Of a stretch of DNA of 40,846 bases, positions 36,842 to 40,846 are shown one piece after another. Below the pieces are notes generated by a model, which worked only from the letters and a program-made list of their open reading frames with translations, was not told the origin of the DNA and ran no database searches. How positions within the stretch are numbered: the stretch's first letter is position 1; the number at the start of each line of letters is the position of its first letter. The position numbers and the translations under genes were made by a program. Origin of the DNA: a virus; IMG/VR virus record IMGVR_UViG_3300006802_000023, positions 1 to 40,846 of that record; one strand, written 5' to 3'.

Positions 36842-39103
36842 TTAATACTCCGTCGCTACCCATTTACTAATTGTTGAATTATATCGAAAGGTTACACCTT
36901 CCCATTGGCCTAATGATAGACTACTATCACCACTGATGTCAAAACTGAAAGTAACAGCTCCAGTATTAACATTAGTCACTGTAAACATCTGACCATGCAC
37001 AGGATTTGCTACTTCAGTAATTAAAATTGCCGAGGTACTATTACAATCAATGTGTCTATCATTCCAAAGCAGCGTGTAGTCGCCCGTCACAGTAGTAAGG
37101 TCTGTTCCCTGTTGATACCTAGAAACAACTCTCCATAAAGAAGATGACTCAGCATATAGAGTAATTGCATCGCCCCTATTATAGAGAGTCACATCACCAC
37201 CCTCAATACTATCACCAGAGCCAGAGTTTGCCTGAACTAACACAGCACCACCTGCCGTATTTGCATTAACTACTACTTGATGTAAGCCCGCATTTGCTCC
37301 TGGTAGTGTAACAGTTGTTCCAGCGTTATTGTCTGAAGATGTGTAGTGGTCCGCACTTGATAGTGATTGATTTGTCGTTGTTGATATTCTTCTTTTAAAT
37401 CTATGACCGCCATTCCACCTATTTACCTTTGTATCAGCTTGGTAAATACTCCAGTCGCCAGTAGGTATTGTAGAGGTGCCAAGTAGCAAAGACGTATTAT
37501 TTGTTGCGTTCACTAAGTCAGCAACACAAATAGCAGCATGACTTGTTACAGTTCCAGGAGAAGTAGTCTCTGTGTCACTCAAAGTAACATCAAGAAACTG
37601 AGCACCAAAAAGTTCGGTTGCTGTACTTCTTGAATCAAAAACAAAATTATTCCTAAGCCCATAAGCTGCCGATACGGTTAATGTCCCAGTTCCTGTTGAT
37701 CTGTATGTTGGATTAACCAAAATAGATATATCAAAAGCACACGTTTTAGTTGCTGATGCGTTTGTGACTTCTGTAAGTTTTTGATCTACTAGTGTGTACG
37801 ACGGACCAACACTAAAAGCACCATTTGAGTTTGTATAATTATATGTAGCTTTGTTCCAAAACAAGAATCCGGCACCATACGCATTTGGTGAAGTTGTAAA
37901 GTCAGCCTGTGAAGCATATTGTACGGCGGGGTGAGCGTAGTTCCCAGCAGCCGTGTATTCCGTAGTTCCGGCTACATAGATAGCTCCAAGGTTTGATGAT
38001 ATAGCTGCTACAGGTTGAGCATCAACCTTAATATGTTGAGCACCAAGGGCAAACCTATTGCTAAATGTAACATTGGTTCCTGCCGTTGGTTCATAACAGT
38101 AGGCTCCATAATATTCAGTATAGGTAACATTTGAATTTGTGGCAGCAATAGTTCCTTGAGATAAAACAACTGTAGTGGCCCTGGAAACAGTTCCACTTGC
38201 AGCAGTTGAAGTATTTGTGAAAGTAGATAACCCAGTACCAGTAACACGAATACCAAACATACCCCAGTCAGCTTCACTCATGTCACCCTCAAAGGTCACT
38301 GATTGAGTGTAAATATCTCCCTCAATTGTAACATTAGCACCTAAGATAAACTCATCTTCGGACTCATCCCATCTAAATGTAGGCTGGCCTGTCACATTCA
38401 CTGTAACAAGAGTAATGTCTGTGTCTGAACCTGGGCTAAATATAACGCCTTTATTGTACTCAAAAGCGTCGCCTGTCTCATTCCATGACATTGTAGGAGT
38501 ACCAGTAACATCAACTGTAATTATATTTGTATCTGTGTCACTTCCAGGATCTACCCTTAATTGCCCATAAGTGGTGAAATCCTTATTGGAATCAATCATG
38601 GCAGAGATTGTCATGTCTGCAGTAGAATTATCGTTTGTATGGAACTCTAAGCGTCCTGGCATATCCTTGTCAGAGCCAACAGTCCCATCAACAGAAGCTC
38701 TAAGAATAGCTACATGATTGTAACGAGATAAATCATCGTTATATCCCACCATCTGCCACTCGGCAACTGCGTCACCATCAATTACTACCGTTGGTGCATC
38801 ACTAGTACCTCTAGACTTAGCCACCATTTGCCTTGCAGGACCACTACCATTTCTCATCAAAGCTTGCATCCAAGCGTTATCTGAGCCTTCTTCCCTAATA
38901 ACAAAAGAAGTTCTTAAAGAAGTGAATCCATTCACATCAATAGCGAAATCTGAAGCGTTTTGGCCTAATCCTAACCTGTGATTGGTGGTATCAAAGTAAA
39001 ACTCAGCGTTATTCTCTGCAATAGCACCGCCATCAGCGAATAATACCGAACCATCTGTAAAACCACTTAAATCTAAACTGCCTAGACTTCTTGTTATCTT
39101 CAT
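36842..39103 (-). CDS. Large tail fibre-like protein
   Basis: A 753-residue beta-rich, Thr/Ser/Asn-rich protein. The N-terminal region has the fibre-type FYFDTTNHRLGLGQN motif (residues 35-49). Two tandem repeats of about 35 residues lie at 185-219 and 223-257 (both P-G-S-D-T-D, T-V-x-V-T-G-x-P-T, W-[ND]-E). The long central part is a series of Ser/Thr/Ala-rich strands. The C-terminal part (FTVTNVNTGAVTFSFDISGD) resembles fibre-end domains. It is the largest gene in the cassette between the two terminase halves and probably determines host attachment. No enzymatic or chaperone domain is visible. Confidence 0.75.
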   Translation of the reverse strand: MKITRSLGSLDLSGFTDGSVLFADGGAIAENNAEFYFDTTNHRLGLGQNASDFAIDVNGFTSLRTSFVIREEGSDNAWMQALMRNGSGPARQMVAKSRGTSDAPTVVIDGDAVAEWQMVGYNDDLSRYNHVAILRASVDGTVGSDKDMPGRLEFHTNDNSTADMTISAMIDSNKDFTTYGQLRVDPGSDTDTNIITVDVTGTPTMSWNETGDAFEYNKGVIFSPGSDTDITLVTVNVTGQPTFRWDESEDEFILGANVTIEGDIYTQSVTFEGDMSEADWGMFGIRVTGTGLSTFTNTSTAASGTVSRATTVVLSQGTIAATNSNVTYTEYYGAYCYEPTAGTNVTFSNRFALGAQHIKVDAQPVAAISSNLGAIYVAGTTEYTAAGNYAHPAVQYASQADFTTSPNAYGAGFLFWNKATYNYTNSNGAFSVGPSYTLVDQKLTEVTNASATKTCAFDISILVNPTYRSTGTGTLTVSAAYGLRNNFVFDSRSTATELFGAQFLDVTLSDTETTSPGTVTSHAAICVADLVNATNNTSLLLGTSTIPTGDWSIYQADTKVNRWNGGHRFKRRISTTTNQSLSSADHYTSSDNNAGTTVTLPGANAGLHQVVVNANTAGGAVLVQANSGSGDSIEGGDVTLYNRGDAITLYAESSSLWRVVSRYQQGTDLTTVTGDYTLLWNDRHIDCNSTSAILITEVANPVHGQMFTVTNVNTGAVTFSFDISGDSSLSLGQWEGVTFRYNSTISKWVATEY

Positions 39104-39447
39104 AAAGTGTACTCATCCACCAATAATGTGCCTGAACCCGTAGACCTAGAGATATATATGGTAAAATTTAACCTTTCACCGTAATCTGCCACTAATATCA
39201 AGGGTTTAGAAGAGCTTAAGACCTTGCCTGTACTCGATGTTTGAGCACCTGAATTGTAAGAAAAGTAATAAGTACCACCATCTGCCGCCGTTGGAGCTAT
39301 ATCTACAGCTTTAACGTCAACTAAAGTGATGGAAGTCTCACCAGTACCCACACTACCTACTACAGTTGTCGTGACAGTATTTATGGATTCTTGAGATAGC
39401 GTTAAGCCATCAGAATCTTCACCAATACTAGATACCATTACTCCCAT
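39100..39447 (-). CDS. Fibre-associated beta-rich protein
   Basis: A 115-residue protein, Thr/Ser/Val/Gly-rich with short beta strands (TSITLVDVKAVDIAPTAADG, RLNFTIYISRSTGSGTLLVD). The frame opens with GTG at 39456. I prefer ATG 39447, which has AGG eight bases upstream. It overlaps the large fibre gene by ATGA. It may be a fibre base or cap. Bases 39448-39538 before it hold no gene. Confidence 0.62.
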   Translation of the reverse strand: MGVMVSSIGEDSDGLTLSQESINTVTTTVVGSVGTGETSITLVDVKAVDIAPTAADGGTYYFSYNSGAQTSSTGKVLSSSKPLILVADYGERLNFTIYISRSTGSGTLLVDEYTL

Positions 39448-39538
39448 TGGCCACACCTCACATGGATTGAACCATCTGTTATCAAGACTGGGTAAAGTCT
39501 ATATGCACAATATAATGGATTAGGTAAGTGAACTAAGA

Positions 39539-39853
39539 TCAACTAAAAGTCCCCTCTAAATAACCCTCTCCATATACTCTCATTCTATAAACTAGAGTAG
39601 TAGCACCCAAAGCGGCTAAATAAAAGCTATCTGGGCCCATGTGGTGATGAACCTCTGTAGAACTCATTAACCAACCTAATGTAGTCCCTGCGGGTTGATT
39701 TGTGGTTCCCATGACATATAAAGTACCACCAGAAGCATACTTGATAGTTGTTTGAATTAGGTTTCTCTCGTTCCCAGATACGTTTAATGTCCCTCCAGAA
39801 GCCACAGTTAGCGTATCCACCACTGTAGCATGAGACCTTAATACATCACTCAT
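39539..39853 (-). CDS. Small beta-repeat virion protein
   Basis: A 104-residue protein with repeated short strands rich in Gly, Thr and Ser (TVASGGTLNVSGNERN, YASGGTLYVMGTTNQPAG), a pattern of beta-helical or fibre-associated proteins. Its start overlaps the terminase ATPase stop by 8 bases, so it is translated with it. It is the first gene of the cassette that separates the two terminase halves. Confidence 0.62.
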   Translation of the reverse strand: MSDVLRSHATVVDTLTVASGGTLNVSGNERNLIQTTIKYASGGTLYVMGTTNQPAGTTLGWLMSSTEVHHHMGPDSFYLAALGATTLVYRMRVYGEGYLEGTFS

Positions 39854-40601
39854 ATATATATACTCCGTTTTTCTTTGTTAATCCATTTCTTAAAAAGTCA
39901 TTCCTATCACGGAAATCCTTAACACCAATTTCGTGCTCTATTACCCAACCTATTAAATCATTCTCAGCATATCTAGTACCTATTAGAACATATTCACCCT
40001 TTTGTTCCAAAATAGATAGATTGTACTTATAGTGATTTATGATCTTTCTTCGACCTTCGTCTGTCCCTGAGTTAGCATTTGAGTTATAATCGTCGCCTAT
40101 TATCAAGTCATAATGCTGACCAACCTTTGTTGCACCAACACCTGAACAAGTGATTGAGGCTTCCTTCTTGATCTGTGTCCTTGGGGCTATAACTATCTGA
40201 CCCTCATTCCATACAGGACCCTTCCAATTACCAAATATCTCCACAAACTTACTTGATTGAACGTGCTCTTTGATCTCCCTTAAGAAGTTCACAGAGTTAG
40301 TGTAAAGCTCTGAATCTATTAGTATTCTAAGGTTTGGGTCTCTTATTAATCGCCATATACAATAACCCACAACACCTATTGAAGACTTAAAACAACCCCT
40401 AGGAACACAACAAAGCTTTCTCTTCCTGCCAGACTCTAATAGCCTTATGATAGCAGCATGAGTCTCTATCTCCATGTCTGAGTATCCCAATAAGGTCTTG
40501 GCAGTTTGATAAAGAGAATCCTTGTAAGCCTCTCTCAATGCTACCTTGTAAACCTCGTATTGTTGCTCACTCGTAAGCGATTGATCTAAGGTCTCTATCA
40601 C
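39846..40601 (-). CDS. Large terminase, separate ATPase-domain gene
   Basis: A 251-residue protein with only the N-terminal ATPase half of a large terminase. It has a Walker A-like CVPRGCFKSS (residues 65-74), a Walker B-like DLIIGDD (165-171) and the coupling motif IGTRYAEND (207-215). It ends a few residues after the usual linker (KKNGVYIYE, then stop). No nuclease motifs follow. The missing half is encoded at 33933-34769. The ATPase drives DNA translocation. The gene overlaps the CxxC/HTH gene by 35 bases and the next virion gene by 8 bases, and has no sign of a frameshift. Confidence 0.87.
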   Translation of the reverse strand: MIETLDQSLTSEQQYEVYKVALREAYKDSLYQTAKTLLGYSDMEIETHAAIIRLLESGRKRKLCCVPRGCFKSSIGVVGYCIWRLIRDPNLRILIDSELYTNSVNFLREIKEHVQSSKFVEIFGNWKGPVWNEGQIVIAPRTQIKKEASITCSGVGATKVGQHYDLIIGDDYNSNANSGTDEGRRKIINHYKYNLSILEQKGEYVLIGTRYAENDLIGWVIEHEIGVKDFRDRNDFLRNGLTKKNGVYIYE

Positions 40602-40788
40602 GTATCTTTTCCTGATGTCTCTCTTCGTTTAATATATTCAATATCCCAATTACTCTAGATCTATCAACTGATAGGATCTGGGCTACTCTCTCAATAGATA
40701 AGCCTTCACTCAATAAGTCCTTGATAACTCTATTGTTTTTAACCTCTATTGGATCTCTGGTCTCAAACCCACAGTATCTACACTTCAT
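40567..40788 (-). CDS. Small CxxC / helix-turn-helix protein
   Basis: A 73-residue protein. CRYCGF at residues 3-8 is a half zinc knuckle. Residues 20-55 read as a helix-turn-helix (VIKDLLSEGLSIERVAQILS, then VDRSRVIGILNIL). It starts by ATGA overlap with the lipoprotein gene across the circle junction and overlaps the terminase ATPase gene by 35 bases. It may be a DNA-binding packaging accessory; this is inference from the fold and neighbours. Confidence 0.68.
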   Translation of the reverse strand: MKCRYCGFETRDPIEVKNNRVIKDLLSEGLSIERVAQILSVDRSRVIGILNILNEERHQEKIRDRDLRSIAYE

Positions 40789-40846
40789 CTGATCTCACAT
40801 ACTGGGTCATAACATACCTTGCAATAAGTACATTGCCTCATACATA
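40724..40846. repeat. Terminal direct repeat, right copy
   Basis: Identical over 123 bases to positions 1-123. See the left copy for interpretation. Confidence 0.95.
40785..40846 (-). CDS. Partial copy of the lipoprotein gene (3' end only)
   Basis: The last 20 codons and the TGA of the lipoprotein gene annotated at 62-277, present here only through the terminal repeat. The TGA (40787-40785) overlaps the ATG of the CxxC/HTH gene. It is not a separate gene. Confidence 0.9.
   Translation of the reverse strand, partial: CMRQCTYCKVCYDPVCEIR

Noticed and set aside
25249-39103. Diversity-generating retroelement acting on fibre or C1q-like genes
   Set aside because: No reverse transcriptase gene and no template/variable repeat pair were seen anywhere in the window.
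39846-39860. Simple frameshift or sequencing error ending the ATPase gene early
   Set aside because: The next frames encode a different beta-rich protein, not terminase nuclease motifs. Those motifs occur only at 33933-34769. A local error cannot explain a 5-kb separation.
33933-40601. Intein or self-splicing intron as the reason for the split terminase
   Set aside because: The segment between the halves holds eight ordinary genes with their own starts and stops. The ATPase half has no N-intein-like end and the nuclease half no C-intein-like start (no terminal His-Asn then Cys/Ser/Thr). No intron-type endonuclease gene is present.
1-40846. Integrase, attachment site, CRISPR array or insertion sequence
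   Set aside because: No recombinase of tyrosine or serine type, no repeat-spacer pattern and no transposase with inverted repeats could be found by eye.

Overview
This window is best read as one complete genome of a tailed phage, about 40.7 kb, AT-rich, with short-tailed (podovirus, P22-like) architecture. The first and last 123 bases are identical. Joining them restores two genes that overlap by ATGA, so the true unit is about 40,723 bp and closes as a circle. I see no integrase, excisionase or repressor, so nothing points to lysogeny. The host is probably Gram-negative: there are two short lipoproteins with clear lipoboxes, one nested like an outer-membrane spanin, and an M15-type endolysin. 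The genus cannot be named from the sequence.

Layout. (1) About 1-2443, minus strand: small regulatory genes (a LuxR/GerE-type HTH protein), a small-terminase-like gene, and four small genes running through the circle junction into a terminase ATPase gene at 39.8-40.6 kb. (2) About 2444-3026: the only long non-coding stretch. It lies between divergent transcription units and is rich in base-paired helices, which suggests a large structured RNA and possibly the replication origin. (3) 3027-13755, plus strand: early and accessory genes in four blocks separated by strong Rho-independent terminators. They include RNase HI, a subtilisin-family protease, many small overlapping genes, a methyltransferase-like protein, a ParB-like protein, an HNH nuclease, ERF annealing protein, SSB, RusA-like resolvase, a DEDD exonuclease and a small metalloprotease. 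No DNA polymerase, primase or helicase is visible. (4) 13721-15353, minus strand: lysis cassette (endolysin, nested lipoprotein, membrane proteins). (5) 15337-34769, minus strand: virion genes. Read in the direction of transcription (right to left) these are the terminase nuclease domain, portal, several small proteins, scaffold, major capsid, decoration protein, a strong terminator, three C1q-like fibre-tip proteins, a fibre protein, a two-domain glycosyltransferase, head-tail adaptor, tail hub, a needle- or fibre-like protein and four ejection-type proteins. (6) 34748-39853, minus strand: a fibre and small-gene cassette lying between the ATPase gene and the nuclease gene of the large terminase.

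The three most notable features are: a large terminase divided into separate ATPase and nuclease genes about 5 kb apart; a roughly 420-nt highly structured intergenic RNA next to a phage RNase HI gene in a genome without its own polymerase; and a repeated translational-coupling cassette (31-bp and 41-bp repeats) that links tiny overlapping genes. Function calls come from motifs and gene order read by eye. No database search or folding program was run.
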